The notes beneath the pieces were generated by a model. That model was not told the DNA's origin. It made no database searches and was given only the letters and a program-made list of their open reading frames with translations. Below are positions 25,107-33,547 of a stretch of 64,000 nt of DNA, one piece after another. Within the stretch, counting starts at the first letter, position 1, and each line of letters begins with the position of its first letter. The stretch lies in the NCBI RefSeq assembly GCF_007829815.1, contig NZ_VIWT01000006.1:124001-188000 (forward strand), read 5' to 3'. The position numbers and the translations under genes were made by a program. This DNA is from Kitasatospora viridis (GTDB lineage Bacteria; Actinomycetota; Actinomycetes; Streptomycetales; Streptomycetaceae).

Positions 25107-26105
25107 TCAGGGGGTGATGACCACCTTCAGGCCGGTGCGGCGCTGGGCGGCGGCGAAGGCGTCGGCCGCCTCGGCCAGCGGCACCCGCGAGGTCACCAGT
25201 GGGTCGAGCGCGACCACGCCGCGGGAAGCCAGGTCGATGGTGCGCGGGTAGACCTCGCCCATCCGGCGCACCATCGCGATCTCCAGCTCCTTGCCGCGCG
25301 CGAGCGAGGCGCGGAACGTCGTCCGGTCCGAGCCGGGGATGCCGCCGAGCACCACCCGACCGCCCGGCCGGACGGTCTCCATGGCGATCCGCACCCCGTC
25401 GTCGTTCCCGGCCATCTCGAACGCGACGTCGACGCCGTACTCCGCGAAGTCGGCGAAGTCGTCGGGGTTGGTGGAGGGGTCGAGCACCTCGTCGGCGCCC
25501 CACTTGGCGGCGGCCTCGCGGCGGTGCGCGAGCGGCTCGACCGCGATCAGCCGAGACACCCCGGCCGCCCGCAGCAGCTGGATCAGCAGCAGGCCGACCG
25601 GCCCGCAGCCCACCACCGCCACCGCGCCGCCGAACGGCACCCGCCCCAGGTCCAGCGACCAGAGCGCCACGCCCAGCGGCTCCAGCATCGCGCCGGCCGC
25701 GTCCGACACCGTGTCGGGCAGCGGGTGCAGCCGGTGCGTGGGCCACGGCATGACCTCGCGCAGCATCCCGTCCGTCACCCCGTGGCCGGAGAACCGGATC
25801 CGGTAGCACAGGTTCTGCCGCCCCTCCCGGCAGCTGCGGCACTCCTCGCAGGGGATCGCCGGGTCGATCGCGACCCGCTCCCCGCGCCGCGGCCCGGCCA
25901 GGATCACCCCGGCGCCCTCGTGGCCCGGCACCAGCGGCCGGTCCAGCTTCGCGTCGCCGATCGCGCCGTCCTCGTACCAGTGCAGGTCCGACCCGCAGAT
26001 CCCGACCGCGGCGACCCGCACCAGGGTCTCGCCGGCACCGGCCTGCGGCTGCGGCTCATCGGCCACCCGCAGGTCCGTTATCCCATGAAGCCTCGCTATC
26101 TGCAT
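25107..26105 (-). CDS. zinc-dependent alcohol/polyol dehydrogenase
   Basis: 332 aa medium-chain dehydrogenase. Catalytic zinc ligands: Cys in GICGSDLHWYE, His-Glu in VPGHEGAG, and a second Glu in LEPLGVALWS. The structural zinc loop has four cysteines (CEECRSCREGRQNLC). The Rossmann motif is VVGCGPVGLLLIQLL. The pattern fits the L-idonate 5-dehydrogenase / sorbitol dehydrogenase / threonine dehydrogenase group rather than ethanol dehydrogenases; the substrate is not determined. It stands alone, divergent from hemL. Confidence 0.87.
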   Translation of the reverse strand: MQIARLHGITDLRVADEPQPQAGAGETLVRVAAVGICGSDLHWYEDGAIGDAKLDRPLVPGHEGAGVILAGPRRGERVAIDPAIPCEECRSCREGRQNLCYRIRFSGHGVTDGMLREVMPWPTHRLHPLPDTVSDAAGAMLEPLGVALWSLDLGRVPFGGAVAVVGCGPVGLLLIQLLRAAGVSRLIAVEPLAHRREAAAKWGADEVLDPSTNPDDFADFAEYGVDVAFEMAGNDDGVRIAMETVRPGGRVVLGGIPGSDRTTFRASLARGKELEIAMVRRMGEVYPRTIDLASRGVVALDPLVTSRVPLAEAADAFAAAQRRTGLKVVITP

Positions 26106-26174
26106 TGCACCAACTGTATTGGGGGAACCAGGGGTTGTACACGGATCTGGCCGAATACCGGACAGTGTGGCCGA

Positions 26175-26202
26175 ACTGACGGTGAGTCGGCTGACCTAGA
26201 CT
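26175..26202 (+). promoter_or_regulatory. candidate hemL promoter
   Basis: ACTGAC (26175-26180) and TAGACT (26197-26202) with 16-bp spacing resemble a HrdB-type promoter. Transcription would start near 26209, which places the ATG at 26252, not the one at 26210, inside a normal leader. Two TGGCCGAA direct repeats just upstream (26148-26155 and 26169-26176) may be a binding site. Confidence 0.4.
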
Positions 26203-26251
26203 GGCGACAATGCCGCTCCACCCGCACTCGCCACGAGGTCGACAGAACGAG

Positions 26252-27592
26252 ATGAGCATGACGACGAGCAATGAGTCCCAGTTCGTTCGCGCCCGGAAGG
26301 TCATCCCCGGCGGGGTGAATTCGCCGGTGCGCGCATTCGGTTCGGTCGGTGGCGCGCCGCGCTTCGTCACCTCCGCCGCCGGAGCCCGCATCACCGACGT
26401 CGAGGGGCGCGAGTACGTCGACCTCGTCGCCTCCTGGGGGCCGGCGATCCTCGGCCACGCCCACCCGGAGGTGGTCGCCGCGGTGCAGCAGGCCGCCGCC
26501 CGCGGCCTCTCCTTCGGCGCCTCCACCCCGGCCGAGACCGAGCTGGCCGAGACGGTGATCGAGCGGCTCGGCGGCACCCGCGCGGCGGGCGGCCTGATCG
26601 ACGAGCTGCGCCTGGTGTCCACCGGCACCGAGGCGACCATGACCGCGATCCGACTGGCCCGCGGCTTCACCGGCCGCCCGCTGCTGATCAAGTTCGCCGG
26701 CCACTACCACGGCCACTCGGACGGCCTGCTCGCCGCCGCCGGCTCCGGGGTGGCCACCTTCGGCCTGCCCGCCTCGGCGGGCGTGCCCGAGCCGATCGCC
26801 TCGCAGACCGTGGTGCTGCCGTACAACGACCTCGACGCCGTCCGCGCCGCCTTCGCCGCCCACCCCGACCGGATCGCGGCCGTGATCGTCGAGGCGGCCG
26901 CCGCGAACATGGGGGTCGTCGCGCCCGAGTCCGGCTACAACGCCGCGCTCGCCGCGATCGCCCACGAGCACGGCGCCCTGCTGATCCTGGACGAGGTGCT
27001 CACCGGCTTCCGGGTCGCGGCGGACGGCTACTGGGGCCTGGAGCAGGCGCGCACCGGGCAGGCGTACGACGCCGACCTGGTGACCTTCGGCAAGGTGATC
27101 GGCGGCGGGATGCCGGTGGCGGCGGTCGGCGGCCGCAGCGAGGTGATGGCGCACCTCGCCCCGAACGGCCCGGTCTACCAGGCCGGCACGCTCTCCGGGA
27201 ACCCGCTGGCCGTCGCGGCCGGCCTGGCCACCTTGCGGCTCGCGGACAAGGAGACCTACGCGCACCTCGACCGGGTGAGCGGCGTGCTCCAGGGCGCCGT
27301 CTCGGCGGCCCTCACCGAGGCCGGCGTCGTGCACACCGTCCAGTCGGCCGGGAACCTGTTCTCGGTGCTGTTCGCGCCGGAGCCGGCCCGGGACTACGCG
27401 GCCGTGCAGGCCCAGGAGACCTTCCGGTTCGCGCCGTTCTTCCACGCGATGCTCGACCGTGGGGTCGCGCTGCCGCCGAGCGTCTTCGAGGCCTGGTTCG
27501 TCACGGCCGCCCACGACGACCGCGCCCTGGAGCAGATCGTCGAGGCGCTGCCGCACGCCGCCCGGGCCGCCGCGCAGGCCCGCCCCGAGTAG
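26252..27592 (+). CDS. hemL: glutamate-1-semialdehyde 2,1-aminomutase
   Basis: 446 aa from ATG 26252 (MSMTTSNESQFVRARKVIPG); an upstream in-frame ATG at 26210 is rejected because the candidate promoter overlaps it. It is a PLP enzyme of aminotransferase class III that moves the amino group of glutamate-1-semialdehyde to make 5-aminolevulinate, the tetrapyrrole precursor. Motifs: GGVNSPVRAFG substrate loop, STGTEATMTAIRLARG, HYHGHSD, ILDEVLTGFR with the PLP Asp, and the Schiff-base lysine in TFGKVIGGGMPVAA. Other hem genes are not in the window, so it is detached from the usual hemACDB set. Confidence 0.95.
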   Translation: MSMTTSNESQFVRARKVIPGGVNSPVRAFGSVGGAPRFVTSAAGARITDVEGREYVDLVASWGPAILGHAHPEVVAAVQQAAARGLSFGASTPAETELAETVIERLGGTRAAGGLIDELRLVSTGTEATMTAIRLARGFTGRPLLIKFAGHYHGHSDGLLAAAGSGVATFGLPASAGVPEPIASQTVVLPYNDLDAVRAAFAAHPDRIAAVIVEAAAANMGVVAPESGYNAALAAIAHEHGALLILDEVLTGFRVAADGYWGLEQARTGQAYDADLVTFGKVIGGGMPVAAVGGRSEVMAHLAPNGPVYQAGTLSGNPLAVAAGLATLRLADKETYAHLDRVSGVLQGAVSAALTEAGVVHTVQSAGNLFSVLFAPEPARDYAAVQAQETFRFAPFFHAMLDRGVALPPSVFEAWFVTAAHDDRALEQIVEALPHAARAAAQARPE

Positions 27593-27700
27593 TCGGCGGC
27601 TCCGTGCTCGGCGCGGGGGGCAACCCGGTGGCGCGACAGTCACGCTGATGGAGCGTCATGGCCGTCGCAGTCGGGCGGGTGTGACGACCCGTCGGTAAGC

Positions 27701-27716
27701 TACTGTTGAGTAACAT
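27701..27716. promoter_or_regulatory. candidate promoter/operator of the Fe-S oxidoreductase gene
   Basis: AT-rich island TACTGTTGAGTAACAT with the inverted repeat TGTT-GAGT-AACA, about 35 bp before the start codon in otherwise GC-rich sequence. It looks like a small operator overlapping a promoter; the regulator is unknown. Confidence 0.35.
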
Positions 27717-27749
27717 AGCTGTCGTGCCACCGAGCTCGGAGGAGCGCCC

Positions 27750-29957
27750 ATGCAACTCGCCGCGATCATCGTCACCTTGGCCCTGACGGTGGCTGGCATC
27801 GCCCTGATCGGCCGCGCCTTCGTGCAGCTCTACCGCTTCGTCCGGCTCGGCCAGCCGGTGCCCGCCGGTGCCCGGACCGACGCCCCCGGGCGGCGCACGG
27901 CGACGGTGGCCCGGGAGTTCCTGGGCCACACCCGGATGAACCGCTGGGGCATCGTCGGCGTGGCCCACTGGTTCGTCGCGGTCGGGTTCCTGACGCTGGG
28001 TCTGACCATCCTCACCGCCTACTGCCAGCTCTTCCAGCCGGACTTCGTGCTCCCGCTGATCGGCGACTGGCTGCCCTACGAGCTTTACATCGAGCTCATC
28101 ACCCTGGGCACCACGGTGGGCATCCTGGTGCTGATCGCGGTGCGGCTGCTCTCGCTGCCCTCCCGGCCCGGGCGCAAGTCCCGGTTCGCCGGCTCGGTCG
28201 CCTGGCAGGCCTTCTTCGTCGAGTACGTGATCCTGGTCATCGGCGTCTGCATCCTGGTGCTGCGCGCCCTCGAAGGCGCCCTGCACGGCGTGCACCACTA
28301 CGAGGCCGGGTACCTGGTTTCCTACCCGCTGATCCTCGCGTTCAAGGGCCTGGGTACCGGCACCCTGGACAACCTGGTCTACGGCTTCGCGACCGTCAAG
28401 CTCGCGGTGACCATGATCTGGGCGATCACCATCGGCCTGAACACGAACATGGGCGTGGCCTGGCACCGGTTCCTCGCCTTCCCGAACATCTGGTTCAAGC
28501 GGAACGCGGACGGTGCGGTGGCGCTGGGCGCGTTGCAGCCGATGAGCTCCGGCGGTCAGCCGATCGACTTCGAGACTGTGTTTGACGACCCTGGGGCGGA
28601 GGACGCCGTCTTCGGGGTCTCGCAGGTCGAGCACTTCTCCTGGAAGGGCATCCTCGACTTCTCCACCTGCACCGAGTGCGGCCGCTGCCAGTCGCAGTGC
28701 CCCGCCTGGAACACCGGCAAGCCGCTCTCGCCCAAGCTGCTGATCATGTCGCTGCGCGAGCACGCGCACGCGAAGGCGCCGTACCTGCTGGCGGGCGGGC
28801 GTGATGGCGAGGGTGCGAGCGGGGTCCCCGCCGCCGCGCTGGCCGAGGCCGAGCGTCCGCTGATCGGCACCGTCGAGGAGGGCGGCGTGATCGACCCGGA
28901 CGTGCTGTGGTCCTGCACCACCTGCGGCGCCTGCGTCGAGCAGTGCCCGGTGGACATCGAGCACATCGACCACATCGTCGACATGCGCCGCTACCAGGTG
29001 ATGATCGAGTCCTCGTTCCCCACCGAGGCCGGCAGCATGCTCAAGAACCTGGAGAACAAGGGCAACCCGTGGGGCATGGCCACCAAGGCCCGCCTGGACT
29101 GGGTCAAGGAGCTGAAGAAGGAGACCGGCATCGAGGTCCCCGTCATCGGCGAGACCATGTCCGATGGAACGACGTGCGAGCCGGCCGAGGTCGAGTACCT
29201 GTACTGGGTCGGCTGCGCGGGTGCGCTGGAGGACCGGGCGAAGAAGACCACCAAGGCCTTCGCCGAGCTGCTGCACACCGCGGGGGTGAAGTTCGCGATC
29301 CTGGGCAAGGAGGAGTCCTGCACCGGTGACTCCGCCCGCCGCCTGGGCAACGAGTTCCTCTTCCAGATGCTGGGCGCGCAGAACGTCGAGACGCTCAACG
29401 CCGCCCTGGAGGACGCTCCGAAGAAGCGGATCGTGGCCACCTGCCCGCACTGCTTCAACACCATCGCCAACGAGTACCCGCAGCTCGGCGGGCACTTCGA
29501 GGTGATCCACCACACCCAGCTGCTGCAGCACCTGATCGACGAGGGCAAGCTCGTGCCGGTCAACCCGGTCGAGGGTCTGATCACCTATCACGACCCGTGC
29601 TACCTGGGCCGTCACAACAAGGTCTACAGCCCGCCGCGCGAGATCATGGACAAGGTCCCGGGCCTGCGCCAGCAGGAGATGCACCGTCACAAGGAGCGCG
29701 GCTTCTGCTGCGGCGCCGGTGGCGCGCGGATGTGGATGGAGGAGCGGATCGGCAAGCGGATCAACACCGAGCGGGTGGACGAGGCGCTGTCGCTCAACCC
29801 CGACATCGTCTCCACCGCCTGCCCGTTCTGCCTGGTGATGCTCTCCGACTCCGTCAACGGCAAGCGGAGTGAAGGAACTGCCAAGGAGCACCTGAAGGTG
29901 GTCGACGTCGCCCAGCTGCTGCTCGACTCGGTCAAGGCCGCACCGGTCGACGCCTGA
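27750..29957 (+). CDS. membrane (Fe-S) oxidoreductase, EtfD/HdrD-like
   Basis: 735 aa. The N-terminal 250 residues hold about six membrane helices with His residues that could bind heme b (GVAHWFVAVGFL, GVHHYEAGYLVSY). Two ferredoxin-type 4Fe-4S motifs follow (CTECGRCQSQCP and CTTCGACVEQCP), then two CCG domains (around VGCAGALEDRAKK and DPCYLGRHN with FCCGAGG; also ATCPHCFN). This is the architecture of the actinobacterial protein called EtfD (Rv0338c in M. tuberculosis), thought to pass electrons from ETF, reduced by acyl-CoA dehydrogenases, to menaquinone. It may therefore serve the two acyl-CoA dehydrogenases in this window as well as beta-oxidation. It is monocistronic and followed by a hairpin. 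Confidence 0.9.
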   Translation: MQLAAIIVTLALTVAGIALIGRAFVQLYRFVRLGQPVPAGARTDAPGRRTATVAREFLGHTRMNRWGIVGVAHWFVAVGFLTLGLTILTAYCQLFQPDFVLPLIGDWLPYELYIELITLGTTVGILVLIAVRLLSLPSRPGRKSRFAGSVAWQAFFVEYVILVIGVCILVLRALEGALHGVHHYEAGYLVSYPLILAFKGLGTGTLDNLVYGFATVKLAVTMIWAITIGLNTNMGVAWHRFLAFPNIWFKRNADGAVALGALQPMSSGGQPIDFETVFDDPGAEDAVFGVSQVEHFSWKGILDFSTCTECGRCQSQCPAWNTGKPLSPKLLIMSLREHAHAKAPYLLAGGRDGEGASGVPAAALAEAERPLIGTVEEGGVIDPDVLWSCTTCGACVEQCPVDIEHIDHIVDMRRYQVMIESSFPTEAGSMLKNLENKGNPWGMATKARLDWVKELKKETGIEVPVIGETMSDGTTCEPAEVEYLYWVGCAGALEDRAKKTTKAFAELLHTAGVKFAILGKEESCTGDSARRLGNEFLFQMLGAQNVETLNAALEDAPKKRIVATCPHCFNTIANEYPQLGGHFEVIHHTQLLQHLIDEGKLVPVNPVEGLITYHDPCYLGRHNKVYSPPREIMDKVPGLRQQEMHRHKERGFCCGAGGARMWMEERIGKRINTERVDEALSLNPDIVSTACPFCLVMLSDSVNGKRSEGTAKEHLKVVDVAQLLLDSVKAAPVDA

Positions 29958-29966
29958 CGCCGACGA

Positions 29967-30035
29967 GCACACCAGCACACCAGCGCACCAGCACGCCAGG
30001 GGCGGGCGGATCCGAGCGGACCCGCCCGCCCCTGG
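29967..30035. terminator. short CACACCAG repeats plus hairpin terminator
   Basis: Hairpin arms 29996-30014 and 30017-30035 pair over 19 bp with one mismatch. Immediately before it, four imperfect 8-bp units of the CACACCAG type occupy about 29967-29998. The hairpin terminates the Fe-S oxidoreductase gene; the small repeat looks like replication slippage. Confidence 0.7.
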
Positions 30036-30095
30036 CGTTCCCTCCTCCGCGGCCCAGGAATGTACTAAAGCAGACTGATAAACTAGCCTTAGCAT

Positions 30096-30539
30096 ATGAA
30101 CGATGACGACCTGGACCCCGCCGCGATCGGCGCGGCCCTGCTCGCGGGCATCAGCGTGCTGGTGCGCCGGGTGCGCCAAGTGGGCGTCGACGGCGGGCTC
30201 ACCATGCCCGAGCGGTCGGCGCTGTCGCTGCTGGACCGCACCGGTCCCACCACCTCCGCGGCGCTGGCCCGGGAGGCGCAGATCACCGCGCAGGCGATGG
30301 GTGCGACGCTCGCCGGGCTGCGCGAGCGCGGCCTGGTCGAACGCCGCCCGGACCCGGACGACGGCCGGCGCATCGTGCTCTCGCTGACCGACGCCGGCCG
30401 CGAGGCGCTGCGGAACAAGCGCAGCGCGCGGGTCGAGCTGATCGCCGAGGCCCTGACCGGCGGCGCCTTCACCCCGGCGGAGCTGGAGCAGCTCGCCGTG
30501 GCCGGGCCGCTGCTGGAGCGGCTGGCCCAGCACATCTGA
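30096..30539 (+). CDS. MarR family transcriptional regulator
   Basis: 147 aa winged helix protein: LTMPERSALSLLDR, recognition region SAALAREAQITAQAMGATLA, and wing GLVERRPDPDDGRRIVLSLT. MarR proteins normally repress an adjacent efflux or detoxification gene and release on ligand binding. It is followed after 28 bp by an MFS exporter on the same strand, the classic arrangement. The leader is unusually AT-rich (30061-30095, with TAAACT at 30079-30084 as a possible -10), consistent with an autoregulated promoter very close to the start codon. Confidence 0.9.
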   Translation: MNDDDLDPAAIGAALLAGISVLVRRVRQVGVDGGLTMPERSALSLLDRTGPTTSAALAREAQITAQAMGATLAGLRERGLVERRPDPDDGRRIVLSLTDAGREALRNKRSARVELIAEALTGGAFTPAELEQLAVAGPLLERLAQHI

Positions 30540-30567
30540 TGCCCATACGACTCTGGGGGACGAACCG

Positions 30568-32346
30568 ATGAGAGCTCGTGTCAAGACGCCCGCGCCGGGG
30601 CGCCCGCCCGGCGACCGGTACAAGTGGACGGCGCTGGCGAACACCACCGCCGCTGTCTTCATGTCCGCGCTGGACGGCTCGATCGTGCTGATCGCCCTGC
30701 CGGCGATCTTCCGCGGCGTGCACCTGGACCCGCTGGCGCCGGGAAACATCGCCTACCTGCTCTGGATGATCATGGGCTACCGGCTGGTCCAGGCCGTCCT
30801 GGTGGTCACGGTGGGCCGGCTGGGGGACATGTACGGCCGGGTCCGGATCTACAACTCCGGGTTCGCGGTCTTCACCGTCGCCTCGGTGCTGCTCTCCTTC
30901 GACCCCTTCGACGGCGGCCACGGGGCGATGTGGCTGATCGCCTGGCGGGTGGTGCAGGCCGTCGGCGGGTCGATGCTGACGGCGAACTCGGCCGCGATCC
31001 TGACCGACGCCTTCCCGACCGAGCAGCGCGGCTTCGCCCTGGGGATCAATCAGGTCGCGGGCCTGGGCGGGATGTTCATCGGCCTGGTCGCCGGCGGGCT
31101 GCTGTCGGCCTGGGACTGGCGGGCGGTGTTCTGGGTCAACGTGCCGGTCGGCGTCTTCTTCACGCTCTGGGCCTACCGCACCCTGCGCGAGACCGGAAAG
31201 CGCGGCGGCGGCCGGATCGACTGGTGGGGCAACATCACCTTCGCCGTCGGCCTCAGCGCGGTCCTGATCGCCGTCACCATGGGCCTGCAGCCCTATGGCG
31301 GACACACCATGGGCTGGACCAACCCCGTCGCCGACGCGCTGATCGCCGGCGGGCTGGCCCTGTTGGCGGCGTTCGTCGCCATCGAGAACCGGCACCGCGC
31401 GCCGATGATCCAGCTGAGCCTGTTCCGGCGGCGGGCCTTCACCTTCGGCAACCTGGCCAGCCTGGCCATGTCGATGGGCCGGGGCGGCATGCAGTTCGTG
31501 CTGATCATCTGGCTGCAGGGCATCTGGCTCCCGCTGCACGGCTACGACTTCACCGACACCCCGCTGTGGGCGGGCATCTTCATGCTGCCGCTGACCGCGG
31601 GCTTCCTCGCCGCCGGCCCGGTCTCCGGCTACCTGTCCGACCGGCTCGGCTCGCGCGGCCTGTCCACCGGCGGCGCGCTGCTGTTCGGCGCCAGCTTCCT
31701 GGGCCTGATGCTGCTGCCGATCGACTTCGGCTACTGGGCCTTCGCGCTGCTGATCGCGCTCAACGGGATCGCCAGCGGCATGTTCGCCGCCCCCAACTCC
31801 TCCTCGATCATGGGCAGCGTGCCCGCCCAGCTGCGCGGCGTCGCCTCCGGCATGCGCTCCACCTTCCAGAACTCCGGCACCGCCGTCTCCATCGGCGTGT
31901 TCTTCTCCCTGATGATCGCCGGACTGGCCGGCAGCCTCCCGCACACCCTCACCGCCGGGCTCCAGCAGCAGGGCGTCTCGGCGCAGGTCGCCACCCAGGT
32001 CGGCAACCTGCCGCCGGTCTCCTCGCTGTTCGCCGCCCAACTGGGCGTCAACCCGGTCCAGCACCTGCTCCAGCCCACCGGCGCGCTCTCCCAGCTGACG
32101 GCGGCCCAGCAGCAGGCGCTGACGGGCCGTGAGTTCTTCCCCAGCCTGATCTCGGGGCCCTTCCACTCCGGCCTGGTCATCGTGTTCGCCTTCGGCGCCG
32201 CCCTCGCCCTGCTCGCCGCCATCGCCTCGCTGCTGTGCGGCACCGACTCCGCCGCCGAGCGCCGGCGACCGCGGACGGGTGTCACCGGCGACGCCCTCGC
32301 CAACGCGGCCGCCACCGACGGCCGCACCGGGACGCCGGCGGTGTGA
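30568..32346 (+). CDS. MFS transporter, DHA2 type, large
   Basis: 592 aa with about 14 transmembrane helices. Markers: FMSALDGSIVLIALPAIFRG in helix 1, VGRLGDMYGRVRIYN (motif A), NQVAGLGGMFIGLVAGG (motif C-like) and RAVFWVNVPVGVFF. A long hydrophilic loop (about residues 455-520, GLQQQGVSAQVATQVGNL) lies near the last helices, typical of the longer multidrug exporters of this group. It is probably repressed by the MarR protein encoded just upstream. The next gene starts 43 bp downstream, so all four genes to 33540 may form one transcript. Confidence 0.88.
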   Translation: MRARVKTPAPGRPPGDRYKWTALANTTAAVFMSALDGSIVLIALPAIFRGVHLDPLAPGNIAYLLWMIMGYRLVQAVLVVTVGRLGDMYGRVRIYNSGFAVFTVASVLLSFDPFDGGHGAMWLIAWRVVQAVGGSMLTANSAAILTDAFPTEQRGFALGINQVAGLGGMFIGLVAGGLLSAWDWRAVFWVNVPVGVFFTLWAYRTLRETGKRGGGRIDWWGNITFAVGLSAVLIAVTMGLQPYGGHTMGWTNPVADALIAGGLALLAAFVAIENRHRAPMIQLSLFRRRAFTFGNLASLAMSMGRGGMQFVLIIWLQGIWLPLHGYDFTDTPLWAGIFMLPLTAGFLAAGPVSGYLSDRLGSRGLSTGGALLFGASFLGLMLLPIDFGYWAFALLIALNGIASGMFAAPNSSSIMGSVPAQLRGVASGMRSTFQNSGTAVSIGVFFSLMIAGLAGSLPHTLTAGLQQQGVSAQVATQVGNLPPVSSLFAAQLGVNPVQHLLQPTGALSQLTAAQQQALTGREFFPSLISGPFHSGLVIVFAFGAALALLAAIASLLCGTDSAAERRRPRTGVTGDALANAAATDGRTGTPAV

Positions 32347-32389
32347 CCCGCCGCGACGGCCCGCCCACCCCTCTCACTGGAGAACGACC

Positions 32390-32965
32390 TTGGCACTGAC
32401 CACCATCGACCCCGTCACCGCGCTGGTCGTGATCGACCTGCAGAAGGGCATCATCGCGGCCCACTCCGACGCCGCCACCGAGGCCGCCGTCGAGCGGTCG
32501 ACCAGGCTGGCCGCCGCGTTCCGCCGACAGGACCGGCCCGTGGTCCTGGTCACCGTGACCGGCCGGCCGCCGGGGCGCACCGACGGCGGACGGTCCGGGG
32601 CACCCGTGGTGCTGCCGCCCGGCTGGGCCGAGCTCATCGACGAACTCGACGTCCGGCCGACCGACCACCTGATCACCAAGCGCCGGCGCAGCGCCTTCCA
32701 CGACACCGGCCTCGACACCCTGCTGCGCGACCTCGGGGTCACCCAGGTCGTGCTCACCGGGATCTCGACCAGCTCGGGCGTCGAGTCGACCGCGCGCTCG
32801 GCCTCCGACCACGGCTACCACGTCGTGGTCGCCACCGACGCCGTCACCGACCCCGACGCCGAGGCGCACCGCCACAGCGTCCAGCGCGTCTTCCCCAAGC
32901 TGGGCGAGACCGCCACCACCAACGACATCATTGACATGATCGACATGATCGAGGCAACGCGATGA
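32390..32965 (+). CDS. isochorismatase-family hydrolase
   Basis: 191 aa from TTG 32390, with GGAGAACG 6 nt upstream. It has the cysteine-hydrolase/isochorismatase fold: VIDLQKGII (catalytic Asp), a Lys in LITKRRRSAFHDT, then VLTGISTSSGVESTARSA. At the position of the nucleophilic Cys in nicotinamidase-like members this protein has Gly, as in the non-cysteine branch of the family (isochorismatase-like). Reaction not assignable. It is in the MarR-MFS operon and overlaps the next gene by ATGA. Confidence 0.82.
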   Translation: MALTTIDPVTALVVIDLQKGIIAAHSDAATEAAVERSTRLAAAFRRQDRPVVLVTVTGRPPGRTDGGRSGAPVVLPPGWAELIDELDVRPTDHLITKRRRSAFHDTGLDTLLRDLGVTQVVLTGISTSSGVESTARSASDHGYHVVVATDAVTDPDAEAHRHSVQRVFPKLGETATTNDIIDMIDMIEATR

Positions 32966-33540
32966 CCCTGCTCGGCCGGCTCCTGAAGAACCGCAAGGCG
33001 GACCCCGCCCTGGCGGCCTGGCACCTGCCCAACCTCCAGGGGCCCGAGTCGCCCACCCTGACCCTGACCAGCCGCCAGTTCGGGGACGGCGAGACGATGC
33101 CGCTGGAGCAGTGCGCCAAGCACATCGGCGGCAAGGACCTCTCCCCGCACCTGGACTGGACCGGCCTGCCGACCGGGACGGCCCAACTGCTCCTGGTCGT
33201 CGAGGACATCGACGTCCCGATGAGCAAGCCCGCCGTGCACTGCGTCGCCCTGATCGACCCGACGGCCGGGCCCCTGGAGCCCGGCGCCCTGGCGGCCCGC
33301 CAACCCGCCCCCGGCGTCCGCCCGTTGCGGGCCACCATCGGACGCGGCTACCACGGCCCCGGCCCGATCAAGGGCCACGGTCCGCACCGTTACGTCTTCC
33401 AGGTCTTCGCCCTCGGCGCCGCCCTCCCGGACGCCCCCGCCGGCACCCCGCTCGACCGGGCCCGCCCCCGCGCCCTGCTGGCGGCCGTCACCGCCCCCGT
33501 GCTGGGCCGGGCCCGGCTGACCGGCGTCTACGAGCGCTGA
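32962..33540 (+). CDS. YbhB/YbcL family Raf-kinase-inhibitor-like protein
   Basis: 192 aa PEBP-fold protein: DGETMPLEQCAKHIGGKDLS (ligand site entry), the LSPHLDWTGLPTGTAQLLLV strand set, and the anion-pocket motif GRGYHGPGPIKGHGPHRYVF. Bacterial members bind small anions or phosphorylated ligands; their function is poorly known. It overlaps the isochorismatase-family gene (ATGA), so is co-translated in the MarR-regulated operon. Confidence 0.88.
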   Translation: MTLLGRLLKNRKADPALAAWHLPNLQGPESPTLTLTSRQFGDGETMPLEQCAKHIGGKDLSPHLDWTGLPTGTAQLLLVVEDIDVPMSKPAVHCVALIDPTAGPLEPGALAARQPAPGVRPLRATIGRGYHGPGPIKGHGPHRYVFQVFALGAALPDAPAGTPLDRARPRALLAAVTAPVLGRARLTGVYER

Positions 33541-33547
33541 CCCACGC

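Noticed and set aside
27501..30749. 1082-residue minus-strand ORF opposite the Fe-S oxidoreductase gene
   Set aside because: Shadow of a clear EtfD-like gene; no motif of its own.
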